The notes: generated by a model not told the origin, from the sequence alone. A stretch of DNA of 33,465 bases from an uncultured Chitinophagaceae bacterium (GCA_937858715.1 CALLZY010000172.1:1-33465), one strand, 5' to 3'. Positions 1 through 7,744 are shown, counted from the first letter of the stretch. Numbers and translations are program-made.

Positions 1-56
1 TAGAATAGAAGTTTCCTAAACTTTAGATACAGGTTCGATTCCTGTCGGGACTACCA
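1..56 (+). tRNA. tRNA-Arg(CCT), 3' part only; presumed attachment site
   Basis: The window opens inside a tRNA. The anticodon stem is positions 8-12 paired with 20-24 (one G-U pair), and the loop at 13-19 carries CCT at 15-17, the arginine anticodon that reads AGG. A T-arm follows (29-33/41-45, loop TTCGATT), then the acceptor strand CGGGACT, discriminator A and an encoded CCA at 54-56. The D-arm and 5' acceptor strand lie left of the window. A tyrosine recombinase gene starts 172 bases downstream, the usual arrangement for an element integrated into a tRNA 3' end, so this is probably one end (attL). I found no second copy of the tRNA end in the window. Confidence 0.85.
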
Positions 57-222
57 GTAATAAGAATTGAAAAATATTAACAAGGATCGAAATCGTACAG
101 ATGTAGCTTTCAGAGTACATTTCGTCCGATTTTTTGATTTATGTCTTCCCGCTGATTCCCATTAATTCCCGTTAATTGTTTTACGGTTTGTTTTACGGAT
201 TTGTCTTTCTGCTGTATTATAT
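57..222. repeat. short direct repeats between tRNA end and integrase gene
   Basis: This att-proximal spacer holds two copies of TGTTTTACGG (177-186 and 189-198) and two of TTCCCRTTAA (157-166 and 167-176), with a related TTCCC at 146-150. In IntDOT-type elements, integrase arm-type sites and excision-factor sites lie near the attachment core, so these are candidate recombinase-binding sites. A TATATTTG that fits the Bacteroidota -7 box lies at 218-225, but it is too close to the ATG at 229 to serve that start. Its role is unclear. Confidence 0.4.
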
Positions 223-228
223 TTGGGT

Positions 229-1443
229 ATGATTATACCATCCGTATCAGTAGTTTTTAACTGGAGAAATGAACGAAACACATCTGGGTTGTATTCTGTT
301 TACCTGCGCATTTCTATTGAAAGGTCGTCAAGATATTTTAAAATTCCCATTCCACAGAAAATAAAAACTGACCAATGGGCAGGCAAAGAAAATGCATGGG
401 TGAAGAACTCCCATCCCTTTGCTTTTGAAATTAATAACAAGATTTCGGAAAAGAGAACTGTGGTAAACGAACTGATAAAACAATCTTATAACAATAACAG
501 AAACCTTGACTTTGCTACTATTTTTGGTCATCTGAACCGGAAAGGCGAACGCAACCTGTTTACCGACTATATGGAAGATTTTATTAAAAAGCCACCTGAA
601 AAGCTTGAACTGAACACTATTAAGAAGTACACGACATGCCTGCTGCATCTGAAAAAATTCAAGAGCAAGGTTTACTTTTCTGATTTGGATAATTCTTTAT
701 TGCGTGACTTTAACCAGTACATGCAAAAAGAACTTAACCTGACTGGTTCCACCTGTAAGAAATATATGGAATCCCTGAAGCGGGTAATTCGCCAGGCCCG
801 TAAGGAAAACTATCTTAACCAGGGTCAGATAGAGTTTATGTTTGATGATATAAAAATCAGGATGACAAAGCCAAAACGAACATACCTTGAACCAGAAGAA
901 ATAAAAAGATGGAGAAAACTCCGGTTTACAAAAGAAAAAGAACATCTGCAAAGAGACAGGGATTTATTCTTATTTCAGATTTATACTGGTTATTATTACA
1001 AAGACCTTCAGATATTTAATAAAACCCAGCTAACGAATGACCCCGAGTATGGTTACTTTATCATTGGGGCAAGGGATAAGAACGATAACCAAACCATAAT
1101 ACCGTTATTTAAATTTCCTAATGCACAGCAGATTATTGAAAAATATGCATCCGATAAAAAACAGATAACTGTTTTTGACAGCAAGGTCTTTGTGGAGGAG
1201 CCAGTTTACAACCGCAACCTGAAAGAAATTGCTAAGCTTGCGGGGTTAAGTAAATCCGTAAGTAATAAAGTAGCCAGGCATACCAATGCCCAACTTTGGG
1301 TGCGATATGGTGCAAGCAGACCTGTTATCTCAAAAATGCTCGGTCATACCAAGGAGGAAACTACAAAGAATTATTTCGATGTTAACCTGCCCGAAATTGT
1401 GGAAGGGACTAAAATTGTGGACTTTTCAAAAATTGGAATTTAG
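229..1443 (+). CDS. IntDOT-like tyrosine recombinase (integrase) of the element
   Basis: Site-specific recombinase that probably integrates and excises the element at the adjacent tRNA-Arg end. The N-terminal part (about residues 1-100) is an arm-DNA-binding region, residues 105-205 a SAM-like core-binding domain, and the rest the catalytic domain. Box II reads KVARHT, so the usual His is Lys, which the family tolerates. GHT supplies the later His, and the nucleophile Tyr is in NYFDV. The first catalytic Arg, expected in a TGLRYSD-type motif, is replaced: the sequence reads TGYYYKD, with Tyr at 994-996. Loss of Arg I is known for IntDOT of CTnDOT, so the enzyme is probably still active. The length of 404 residues is normal. 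I chose ATG at 229; an in-frame TTG lies two codons upstream at 223. A perfect inverted repeat follows 77 bases after the stop. Confidence 0.9.
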   Translation: MIIPSVSVVFNWRNERNTSGLYSVYLRISIERSSRYFKIPIPQKIKTDQWAGKENAWVKNSHPFAFEINNKISEKRTVVNELIKQSYNNNRNLDFATIFGHLNRKGERNLFTDYMEDFIKKPPEKLELNTIKKYTTCLLHLKKFKSKVYFSDLDNSLLRDFNQYMQKELNLTGSTCKKYMESLKRVIRQARKENYLNQGQIEFMFDDIKIRMTKPKRTYLEPEEIKRWRKLRFTKEKEHLQRDRDLFLFQIYTGYYYKDLQIFNKTQLTNDPEYGYFIIGARDKNDNQTIIPLFKFPNAQQIIEKYASDKKQITVFDSKVFVEEPVYNRNLKEIAKLAGLSKSVSNKVARHTNAQLWVRYGASRPVISKMLGHTKEETTKNYFDVNLPEIVEGTKIVDFSKIGI

Positions 1444-1520
1444 GTGGTTATTGAGTTAAATAATCTATGGGGATAGTTATGATGAAGTAAGCTCCAAACT
1501 CTTGCAAAAAATGGCATGTT

Positions 1521-1550
1521 TATGATGAAAAAAATCACTTTTTCATCATA
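1521..1550. terminator. perfect 12-bp inverted repeat, probable terminator
   Basis: TATGATGAAAAA (1521-1532) is exactly complementary to 1539-1550, with a 6-base loop. It lies 77 bases past the integrase stop, between two convergent genes, so a bidirectional terminator is the simplest reading. The stem is A+T-rich and no clean T-run follows, so a protein-binding palindrome remains possible. Confidence 0.5.
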
Positions 1551-1711
1551 AAGTAATATTGATGTTGAACTAACTACCATGAAATGTAGCCTGGTAGAAA
1601 AAATTGCAAAAAACAATAGTTAGGGACTGAAATAATCATTATTAATTTAATTATAGCGAACTGTTTCTGCACTGTTTCGGGACTTATTCTGCGCTGACCC
1701 CCGATTTCCCA

Positions 1712-1929
1712 ACTCTTGCCTCTTTCTGGTAATTTTCAGGCTGTTTATTTAGTAAAGTGTAGCAAAATCAAGGCTTTATCTGAAAAAACTCTTGCCTACT
1801 CTTGCCTGTTTTCCGAACATTTAGCAGAAAAACTCTTGCCTGCACTCTTGCCTGTTTTCGGAAAGAATGATAATATTCGGCTTTGATTTTCAATTATTTG
1901 GGGAAAGAGAGGCAATTTTACTCTTGCCT
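1712..1929. repeat. six copies of ACTCTTGCCT, unevenly spaced
   Basis: Exact copies of the 10-mer lie at 1712-1721, 1788-1797, 1798-1807 (directly adjacent), 1832-1841, 1844-1853 and 1920-1929. Three are followed by GTTTTC/GTTTCG-like extensions, and a truncated ACTCTTGC is at 1498-1505. All copies have the same orientation. The last ends 11 bases from the stop of the minus-strand AlbA_2 gene. The irregular spacing excludes a CRISPR array. Candidates are a protein-binding site array (integrase arm sites, iterons) or a regulatory element. Confidence 0.7.
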
Positions 1930-1940
1930 GTTTCGGTTGG

Positions 1941-3473
1941 CTAAAATGGAAATTCTTCTTGCTTGTCTAAAAATTCAAGGAATTCCTCTCCGTTAGGGGT
2001 TACAGTATATTGCTGCAGGCGGCTATTTGGCTTATCGGGGATAGTATAAGCCAGAAGCCCAGCTTCTAAAAGGTTTGAAATTGCCCGCCTCAAAGCCCCG
2101 CTGGTAGCTTTTGTTTGGATGATACCAGATATAGTGTTTATTGATATGGCTGACCCCTTGGCTGCTCTCAACACCTGCTTTCCTGTAGGCGTCAGTTTAA
2201 TTTTTGCAAAATTAATTTTTCTAAAGGTCGGGTGAACGGGCAGGGTTACCGTAAGAGAAATGCGGTCATTGTCCGTTACAAAATCAGGCTCAGGGGAGCC
2301 ATTTTTACTCATTGCTTTCAATATGGTTGGGATACCGGTACATTTGCCCTCTGTCAATTTTAATTCTTTCAGGATATTACCAATTTGCCTGTTGCGATAT
2401 CGCCGGGCAACTACTTTGCCAGCTTTCATATCCTGCATTTTAATGTAGCTATCAGGACCCGGGAAACTTATTACCTGTATCATATTTGGGTGAATCCTTA
2501 CTTCAATGGGTTCTGTTATTTCGTAATTGCGGTGATAAACAGCATTAGCCAGTACTTCTTCCAATGCTTCATACGGAAAATTGAAGTTACGGATTGCTTC
2601 CGGCTTATAACTTACTTTCTGTACATTCTCTTTTATTACCTGCGATTTAAAAAAGCGAAGCACATCTTTTAACTGCTGATGTATTGGCCCTTCAAAAACA
2701 GTTTCTGTAAAATTCTTGTCGGCTTCTTCGTTCTGAAAAGACACAATTTCAATTTGTGCCTTGGGAAATATTTTTTCAGGATTGGGATTGAAAAATAGTA
2801 AAGCAAAATTCTTTGGCTTTATGTATTCAGTTGGGCCTTCAACCAAATTCATCTGCCGGCACACATCTTCAAAAGTGAGTTTGTCAAATTCATCAAAGAG
2901 TTTGCTTTTTATCTCCTGCAAAAATGAACGGACAAGCCCCTGTGATAAATCATTGATGCTGTATTTATGATTTATCCTGTCATCATAAGGAACTGTAGCA
3001 AAGCGTAGCAATTCTTCTTTCTCCGTTTTATTTGGCTTTACTGTATTACTGAACTTTCGGATGTAATAATGTTTAGCAACAGGAACTCCTTTTGCAAAAC
3101 TCTCCGGTGCTTCATAAGGCCGCTCCTGACCGCCTGGACACCAGATTATTAAAATAAGTTTGCCCTGAAAAGTTACAGGTTCAACTATCGGTGTGTAGTC
3201 TGGCTTTAATCTTTGCTTGCAAAGGACGAGCAATTCTTTTTGAATTTTATCTGCCTGCTCCGGTGTTAATCCTTTAGGTGGTAAAATTGGTTTGCCGTCT
3301 TTTTCTGAAATGCCTACAACTATATAGCCGCCGCCCAGGTTACTGAAATCATTGGCAAATGCACAAATGGTATGGAATATATCCAAATCATTCCAGCCTT
3401 CTTTAAATTCAATTCGTTCCCACTCTACGGTGGTGCCATTGATGAGGTCGTCTATATTGATGGGAAGGGGCAT
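1941..3473 (-). CDS. AlbA_2 (Schlafen-type) / HATPase_c_4 protein with winged helix
   Basis: A 510-residue protein of the COG2865-like group. The N-terminal AlbA_2 domain (about 15-130) shows WERIEFKEGWN, then CAFANDFSNLGGGYIVVGI, the fold that in Schlafen-like proteins binds or cuts nucleic acid. Around residues 290-390 lies an HATPase_c_4-type module, recognised by EEVLANAVYHRNYE and later GKCTGIPTILKAM. The C-terminus (about 425-505) looks like a winged helix (SGALRRAISNLLEAGLLAY). It is cytoplasmic, with no signal or membrane segment. The ATG lies 15 bases after the stop of the KAP NTPase gene on the same strand, so the two form an operon. Family members are annotated as transcriptional regulators, and some occur in phage-defence islands. 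A defensive role here is inferred from the pairing and the mobile context, not shown. Confidence 0.85.
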   Translation of the reverse strand: MPLPINIDDLINGTTVEWERIEFKEGWNDLDIFHTICAFANDFSNLGGGYIVVGISEKDGKPILPPKGLTPEQADKIQKELLVLCKQRLKPDYTPIVEPVTFQGKLILIIWCPGGQERPYEAPESFAKGVPVAKHYYIRKFSNTVKPNKTEKEELLRFATVPYDDRINHKYSINDLSQGLVRSFLQEIKSKLFDEFDKLTFEDVCRQMNLVEGPTEYIKPKNFALLFFNPNPEKIFPKAQIEIVSFQNEEADKNFTETVFEGPIHQQLKDVLRFFKSQVIKENVQKVSYKPEAIRNFNFPYEALEEVLANAVYHRNYEITEPIEVRIHPNMIQVISFPGPDSYIKMQDMKAGKVVARRYRNRQIGNILKELKLTEGKCTGIPTILKAMSKNGSPEPDFVTDNDRISLTVTLPVHPTFRKINFAKIKLTPTGKQVLRAAKGSAISINTISGIIQTKATSGALRRAISNLLEAGLLAYTIPDKPNSRLQQYTVTPNGEEFLEFLDKQEEFPF

Positions 3474-3488
3474 ATCTTCAAAATTAGT

Positions 3489-5657
3489 CTATTGTACTTG
3501 TGAATCTTCAGTTTGAAATTTCTCCATGTACATTTTCTGTAAAAGGGCAATTAGATTTTCGTCAGTAAGTTCATCATGCTGAATATCTCCTACAGGTTTG
3601 TAAGTTATCTTACCAAAGGCCTCCACTGATGCGTTGTAGAGAGTTTCCAGATTGACAAACTTTCCCATATCCTCAAAAGAATCATTGTCAAAGTTTGTTT
3701 TGTAAGGTTCAGGTTTTGATGAGCTTTGAATAGTTGCAGTAAAGACTTTAACAACATTCAAAGCATTTGAATTATTAGAGGTTAGTGTTTCAGACAGCAA
3801 TGCTTTTGCGTCTTCATACCGGCCTAAGTCAACATACATATTTAATATCCGCCTTACTTCAAAGTCAGGAAGAATTGCAAATGGGCTGCTTGCTTTGGAT
3901 TCACTTTCAAATCTTGAAACAAGATATTCTGATAGCTTGATAAATTCATCAGCCTTTAAAAAATCATCTTCCAGTATATGTTGTTTCTTAATCCTGAAAC
4001 GATATTGTAAATCCATAGTAAATTCCAAAGGAGATGAAAGCTTTAATAGCTCTAAACAAAGTTTTAATCTTTCAGTGGCTGGTATTTTCCAAAGCAGTTT
4101 CTCAACAATGTATGCCGTTTGCTCCTTTGTACTGAAACTTAAAATCTGCCTCGTATCAGGGTAATAGCTTCCAAACTGGACTAATACTTTAGTAAGGGTT
4201 TCAGCCTCTTTTTGATTATAAGCAGGGACATACTGCTGAATCTTAAAAATTAAATCTTCAGCTTTTATTTTGGGAAATTCAATATCAAGCCTTTCCTTCA
4301 AAGCAGATGCTGAAATAGTGCCAAGGTCGCCAAATAGGCTATTGAAATAAACATCAGATATATCTCCATCCTTGACAACGTATGAAAAGTATCTTTCAAA
4401 GTAATAGTTAGAACAAATTCTTTTTTCTCTATACCACTGTTGATAGGTCTCGTTCATGTAGCCATAGTTCTGGTAAAGAGTTTTTAACTGCGGAAACAAA
4501 TCAAAAAGCATATTCAGTATGTCCTTTTGTAATTGTACTCCATAAACTGAAAGTTTAGCATCAATTGCTTCCTTTACAGCCTTCTTTTCATGTTCCGGTA
4601 CGCCATTGTAATAATCCCCTCCAATTTGGCTGTACGTTCTAAGAAAGTAGTTGCCATTATTTCGGATAAAGTGATATAGCTCTGGATAGAATGCTTTAAT
4701 ACCCTCAATAATCATTAAATCACTTACATGTACTTCGCCGTGTAAAAGCGGAACTGAAAACCCAATTGAGTTAGCAAAGCGAACGCCAAGCCGTGGATTA
4801 TCAATTGCAGGAACGAATGCCTCGTCAAACTTTCCTACAAAGTCGCCAACTTCCTGCTTCGTAAGATTCAATTTAAGATGTGCAATAACATTATCTACTA
4901 ACGCAAGTGTATAATTTCTTAATACCTGTTTATTTGCTTTGGGAAGATTTAAAGGGATTTGGATTATTTTTTCTAAAAAGGCATATCCAGAAGATTTATC
5001 CCTGTTTGCATATTGTGGACCGAGTGCCGAGGCCACCATATCATCGTCAAATGATAAAACATAAGATGTTCTGGGAAAATCTCCAACCAGTTTTACAAGT
5101 TTGAAAACAGACTGTACTTCTGCAACATCTAACCTGTCAATATCATCAATGAAAACAACAAAATTGCAGTTGGCCTCAATTATCAGGTTGTCAACTCTTG
5201 TTTTTAAATCTTCAATGGAATCTTTTTTAAGCTTTTTAGATATTTTTTTTCCTATCCCAAATATTGCACTAATGCCATACGGGATAACAAGGTCTGCAAG
5301 TGAGCCTACTGAATCAGCATAGTCGCCAAATACTTCGGCAATTTTTTCTTTTTTAGTTATAAGCTTTTTACCTAATGCCTGGGCGATACTTTCAAAAAAT
5401 GATTTTAGTAGTTGCTTCTGCTCTGAAAATTGCCAAGGGTTAAAAATAATGACAATTGTATTTTCAGAAACTTCATTACGGATGAAATTCATTACAGAGG
5501 TTTTACCCTCACCCCATTTTCCATAAATACCTACTACAAGAGATTTTGGGTATTTACCTGAAGAAACAATATCAGCTATCCGCTTCGCAAACGGATACCG
5601 TTGGAATTTATCATCATTCTGTGAGTCAACTGGTCGGTCAGGGCGAAATAATTCCAT
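3489..5657 (-). CDS. KAP-family P-loop NTPase
   Basis: A 722-residue KAP NTPase. The Walker A motif is GKWGEGKTS (residues 46-54). The family signature FNPWQF follows at 72-77, and Walker B FVVFIDDIDRL lies at 166-176. Between them is a moderately hydrophobic stretch (119-136, LADLVIPYGISAIFGIG) where many KAP proteins carry membrane segments; here it is too weak to call. The remaining 450 residues are probably helical with no domain I recognise. KAP NTPases occur in phage-exclusion proteins such as PifA and in several defence systems, as ATP-driven assemblies. It is first gene of a two-gene operon with the AlbA_2 protein, which suggests a sensor or platform ATPase coupled to a nucleic-acid-acting partner. 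A -7-like box (TAATTTTG) lies 15-22 bases upstream of the ATG. Confidence 0.88.
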   Translation of the reverse strand: MELFRPDRPVDSQNDDKFQRYPFAKRIADIVSSGKYPKSLVVGIYGKWGEGKTSVMNFIRNEVSENTIVIIFNPWQFSEQKQLLKSFFESIAQALGKKLITKKEKIAEVFGDYADSVGSLADLVIPYGISAIFGIGKKISKKLKKDSIEDLKTRVDNLIIEANCNFVVFIDDIDRLDVAEVQSVFKLVKLVGDFPRTSYVLSFDDDMVASALGPQYANRDKSSGYAFLEKIIQIPLNLPKANKQVLRNYTLALVDNVIAHLKLNLTKQEVGDFVGKFDEAFVPAIDNPRLGVRFANSIGFSVPLLHGEVHVSDLMIIEGIKAFYPELYHFIRNNGNYFLRTYSQIGGDYYNGVPEHEKKAVKEAIDAKLSVYGVQLQKDILNMLFDLFPQLKTLYQNYGYMNETYQQWYREKRICSNYYFERYFSYVVKDGDISDVYFNSLFGDLGTISASALKERLDIEFPKIKAEDLIFKIQQYVPAYNQKEAETLTKVLVQFGSYYPDTRQILSFSTKEQTAYIVEKLLWKIPATERLKLCLELLKLSSPLEFTMDLQYRFRIKKQHILEDDFLKADEFIKLSEYLVSRFESESKASSPFAILPDFEVRRILNMYVDLGRYEDAKALLSETLTSNNSNALNVVKVFTATIQSSSKPEPYKTNFDNDSFEDMGKFVNLETLYNASVEAFGKITYKPVGDIQHDELTDENLIALLQKMYMEKFQTEDSQVQ

Positions 5658-5671
5658 GCTAAATCTTTTTG

Positions 5672-5679
5672 CAAAATTA
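5672..5679 (-). promoter_or_regulatory. putative -7 box of the KAP/AlbA_2 operon
   Basis: On the minus strand the sequence reads TAATTTTG, an exact match to the Bacteroidota -7 consensus TAnnTTTG, about 15 bases before the KAP ATG. The -33 element is poor: the nearest TTG is 24 bases upstream instead of about 19. Transcription from here would give a very short leader. Confidence 0.4.
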
Positions 5680-5691
5680 CCCCTAAAAAAA

Positions 5692-5925
5692 CTATCCGTT
5701 TAACAACTTCACCCTCACATTACTCACCGTATCAAATAAGGTTTCATTCGTATTCCGTAGATAAACGGCAAAAACATTTGCAGGGACTTCGCCTGGCCAA
5801 TTAGAATTAAGAGGCATTGAACTTTTGTCCAGTGGGAAAGGACTATTTAGGCGGTACGGGTGTCCTGTTGCTGTATCAGTGACGCTACACTTTCGGTACC
5901 ATTGAAACCATGAGCCCCTGTTCTT
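5692..5925 (-). pseudogene. 77-codon open stretch between XRE gene and KAP operon, probably a gene remnant
   Basis: On the minus strand a frame stays open from 5925 to a stop at 5692-5694 and encodes a protein-like sequence containing LNSPFPLDKSSMPL and VPANVFAVYLRNTNE. The first ATG is at 5817, giving only 41 residues. The upstream part overlaps the end of the XRE gene in another frame. The mixed composition looks like real coding sequence rather than a shadow, but there is no good start and the length is short. I read it as the C-terminal remnant of a lost gene; a 41-residue small protein is the alternative. No family recognised. Confidence 0.35.
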
Positions 5926-6289
5926 TTAGCTGCTCATTTAATTCAGTAATTAAAGAAGCAAGGTCCTTTTTTGTAACCAGGTACATTGGGATTGCTGAGT
6001 TGTCTTCTACTATTACCCAGGCCGGGTTAATATTATGTTCAGTGGCGAAAAAATTCATGCAGGTATTAAATTTCTGAATTGAGGTGCTAACAAGCGTTTC
6101 AAGTTTACTGTATTGAACAATTGAAATATTCAAAAGTGCCGCCATTTCTTTTCTGGAAATATTTAAGCTGTTCCTGATAAACTCGACTCTCTCTCCAATG
6201 TACATGTAATTCTGGTTTTTCCTTAATTGTGAGGAGGTGCCTTTTTTTTCAGATGTTTTTTTTGTGCCTTTAGTGGTGGTTGAGGGCAT
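5885..6289 (-). CDS. XRE-family helix-turn-helix regulator
   Basis: A 134-residue DNA-binding protein. Residues 1-25 form a Lys/Thr/Ser-rich tail. From about 29 to 85 it shows an XRE-type helix-turn-helix (ERVEFIRNSLNISRKEMAAL, then NISIVQYSKLE). The C-terminal 30 residues are helical (SLITELNEQLKEQG) and may dimerise. It is divergent from the excisionase-like gene at 6439, and the 149-base gap between them carries a good promoter for the plus strand. This is the usual layout of an element's repressor next to the genes it controls. That it represses excision or mobilization genes is inference. Confidence 0.75.
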   Translation of the reverse strand: MPSTTTKGTKKTSEKKGTSSQLRKNQNYMYIGERVEFIRNSLNISRKEMAALLNISIVQYSKLETLVSTSIQKFNTCMNFFATEHNINPAWVIVEDNSAIPMYLVTKKDLASLITELNEQLKEQGLMVSMVPKV

Positions 6290-6380
6290 GTTTGAGACTT
6301 TTTATAAAACTAAATGTTTTTTAGAGAATTAAACGAAAAGATTAAGCAACAAATTAATGATTAAAAATATTTCATAAAAG

Positions 6381-6412
6381 TTTTGAATAATTAATTTTAA
6401 GGCATATATTTG
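6381..6412 (+). promoter_or_regulatory. Bacteroidota-type promoter of the excisionase/RepA-like genes
   Basis: TTTTG at 6381-6385 and TATATTTG at 6405-6412 match the -33 (TTTG) and -7 (TAnnTTTG) elements with the expected 19-base spacer. Transcription would start near 6419, 20 bases before the ATG at 6439. Confidence 0.7.
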
Positions 6413-6438
6413 TTTTAATAAAGTAAAAAAAATTAATT

Positions 6439-6723
6439 ATGTCGAATTCAACTTTCTACCTCATTCCTGCCGAAAAACTCGCCGCCATCGAGAGTTGGCA
6501 ACAGCAAATCTTAGAGTTAATTAAGAACCACAACAACCCTAAGCCCCTGAATGGTAAATCCTACCTTACTGCCAAGGAGTTTATGGTTGCCGTGAGTATC
6601 GGCCGCTCGAAATTTGACCAACTGATAGCCGCAAATCAAATAAAATCCATAAAAAAAGAGCGAAAAATTTACATCCCCGCAACAGAAGTCGAGCGGTACT
6701 TTGGGGAGGCGGACAATAAATAG
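6439..6723 (+). CDS. excisionase-like helix-turn-helix protein
   Basis: A 94-residue protein. The N-terminal 35 residues are helical (AAIESWQQQILELIKNHN). Residues 38-90 form a MerR/Xis-type winged helix of the HTH_17 kind: YLTAKEFMVAVSIGRSKFDQ, then IKKERKIYIPATEVERYF. Small proteins like this next to Bacteroidota integrases act as recombination directionality factors or as transcription factors for excision genes. It is first in a plus-strand set, 49 bases before the RepA-like ATPase, with a stem-loop directly at its stop codon. The promoter at 6381-6412 serves it. Confidence 0.75.
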   Translation: MSNSTFYLIPAEKLAAIESWQQQILELIKNHNNPKPLNGKSYLTAKEFMVAVSIGRSKFDQLIAANQIKSIKKERKIYIPATEVERYFGEADNK

Positions 6724-6753
6724 AAAGCCCCTGGCTGGAACCCAGAGGCTTTC
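6723..6753 (+). promoter_or_regulatory. stem-loop at the stop codon of the excisionase-like gene
   Basis: GAAAGCC (6723-6729) pairs with GGCTTTC (6747-6753), and CTGG (6731-6734) pairs with CCAG (6742-6745), with one C/A mismatch between and a 7-base loop. There is no T-run, so it more likely acts as an attenuator or mRNA-processing/stability element than a full terminator. It would set the ratio of the first gene to the ATPase gene. Confidence 0.5.
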
Positions 6754-6771
6754 AAGAAAAGGCTAAATCGA

Positions 6772-7740
6772 ATGACAAATATACCCACTCCTGCGGAGTT
6801 GCTAAAGCAACTGCCCCGGGAAAAGCGCTTCGACGCATATACCTTTAACTGCCTTAGTGAAAAAGGACAGAGCCTTCCCCCGCTGAAGAAAATATGGGGA
6901 AACTATATCCTTGACGGCTCACTCATACACTTTCCCTCGCTGCGAGGCTCCGGCAAGAGCCTGCTGATGTACCAGGTCTGCCTTGCGGTCGCAACAGGGC
7001 AAAACAGCTTTCTTGGAGAAAAGATAGAAGCAGAAGGCAAAACATTGTACCTCGACTTTGAGATGCCCGAACGCTTTTTACGCCGCCGCTCGGCGCAACT
7101 ATCAGCCAATGCTCCTTTTACAATAAAAGAGAACGGAGATAAACTCATTGTATTTAACAGCCGCCACACTTTTTTATCGGAGTTTCCTGTCATTATCAAA
7201 CTCATCAAACAGGAAAACCCCATTCTGATTGTAGTCGATAATCTGCGTACAGCAGCGAGAGGGATGAACACCAACTCATCTAAGGATATGGCAGAATTTT
7301 TTTCTGTCCTTGCGGCAATCAGAGAAATCCACAACACTGCTATCATAATCATCGACCATTTAAGAAAGGGTACTAAAAGTTTACTTAGTGATAGTGATTT
7401 ACAGAGTGGCAGCGGGGCAAAGACAGACCTGGTGGATGGCGACTTTTTGCTAAGGCACAGTTGCCAGCATAAAGACTTAAGGATTCTCAAACGCATCAAG
7501 TCCAGGTTGGCAGAAGAAAGCAACAGTGTAAAGCTTATTAAACTCAACCCGGATACTCTCTGGTTTGAACTGGTAGAAGAAGATGTGAATGAGAGCGAAC
7601 ATATCGGTCTTTCGGAAATTCAGGACAAAGAGGAGTTAATCGATATGGCAAAGGACTTACAAGAGCAGGGTAAGTCCCTGTCAGAAATTGCCGCTATCCT
7701 TAAAAAAGGCAAAACAACAATCCACCGCTGGCTCAGTTAG
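6772..7740 (+). CDS. RepA-like AAA ATPase (AAA_25 type) with C-terminal HTH
   Basis: A 322-residue RecA-fold ATPase of the kind found in plasmid RepA helicases and Bacteroidota mobile elements. The Walker A motif is SLRGSGKS (56-63), with Ser in place of the first Gly. LYLDFEMPE (92-100) follows in the typical position, and Walker B is ILIVVDNL (151-158). The sensor segment AIIIIDHLRKG comes next, then a Gly/Ser-rich loop (SGSGAKTD). The C-terminus (about 297-322, SLSEIAAILKKGKTTIHRWL) is a resolvase-type helix-turn-helix. It probably unwinds DNA at an element origin, allowing autonomous replication of the excised circle. It is followed directly by a GTTCC-rich hairpin that could be its binding site or the terminator. 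Confidence 0.8.
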   Translation: MTNIPTPAELLKQLPREKRFDAYTFNCLSEKGQSLPPLKKIWGNYILDGSLIHFPSLRGSGKSLLMYQVCLAVATGQNSFLGEKIEAEGKTLYLDFEMPERFLRRRSAQLSANAPFTIKENGDKLIVFNSRHTFLSEFPVIIKLIKQENPILIVVDNLRTAARGMNTNSSKDMAEFFSVLAAIREIHNTAIIIIDHLRKGTKSLLSDSDLQSGSGAKTDLVDGDFLLRHSCQHKDLRILKRIKSRLAEESNSVKLIKLNPDTLWFELVEEDVNESEHIGLSEIQDKEELIDMAKDLQEQGKSLSEIAAILKKGKTTIHRWLS

Positions 7741-7744
7741 AGGC

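Larger units (their letters stand above)
1444..1940. other. gene-free stretch between convergent integrase and AlbA_2 genes
   Basis: About 500 bases without a credible coding region. It holds a perfect 12-bp inverted repeat (1521-1550) close to the integrase end and a cluster of ACTCTTGCCT repeats (1712-1929) close to the end of the minus-strand gene. Apart from these two structures I see nothing in it. Confidence 0.6.

Noticed and set aside
218-225. TATATTTG as the integrase promoter -7 box
   Set aside because: Transcription would start after the ATG at 229, and the expected -33 spacing is not met. The match may be chance, or the true start may lie further in.
1712-1929. CRISPR array formed by the ACTCTTGCCT repeats
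   Set aside because: The repeats are only 10 bases, spacings vary from 0 to 66 bases, and no cas gene is present.
6903-7547. A 214-codon minus-strand frame inside the RepA-like gene
   Set aside because: The plus strand encodes a clear ATPase with motifs in order, and the minus frame has Leu/Ser-rich composition typical of an antisense shadow.
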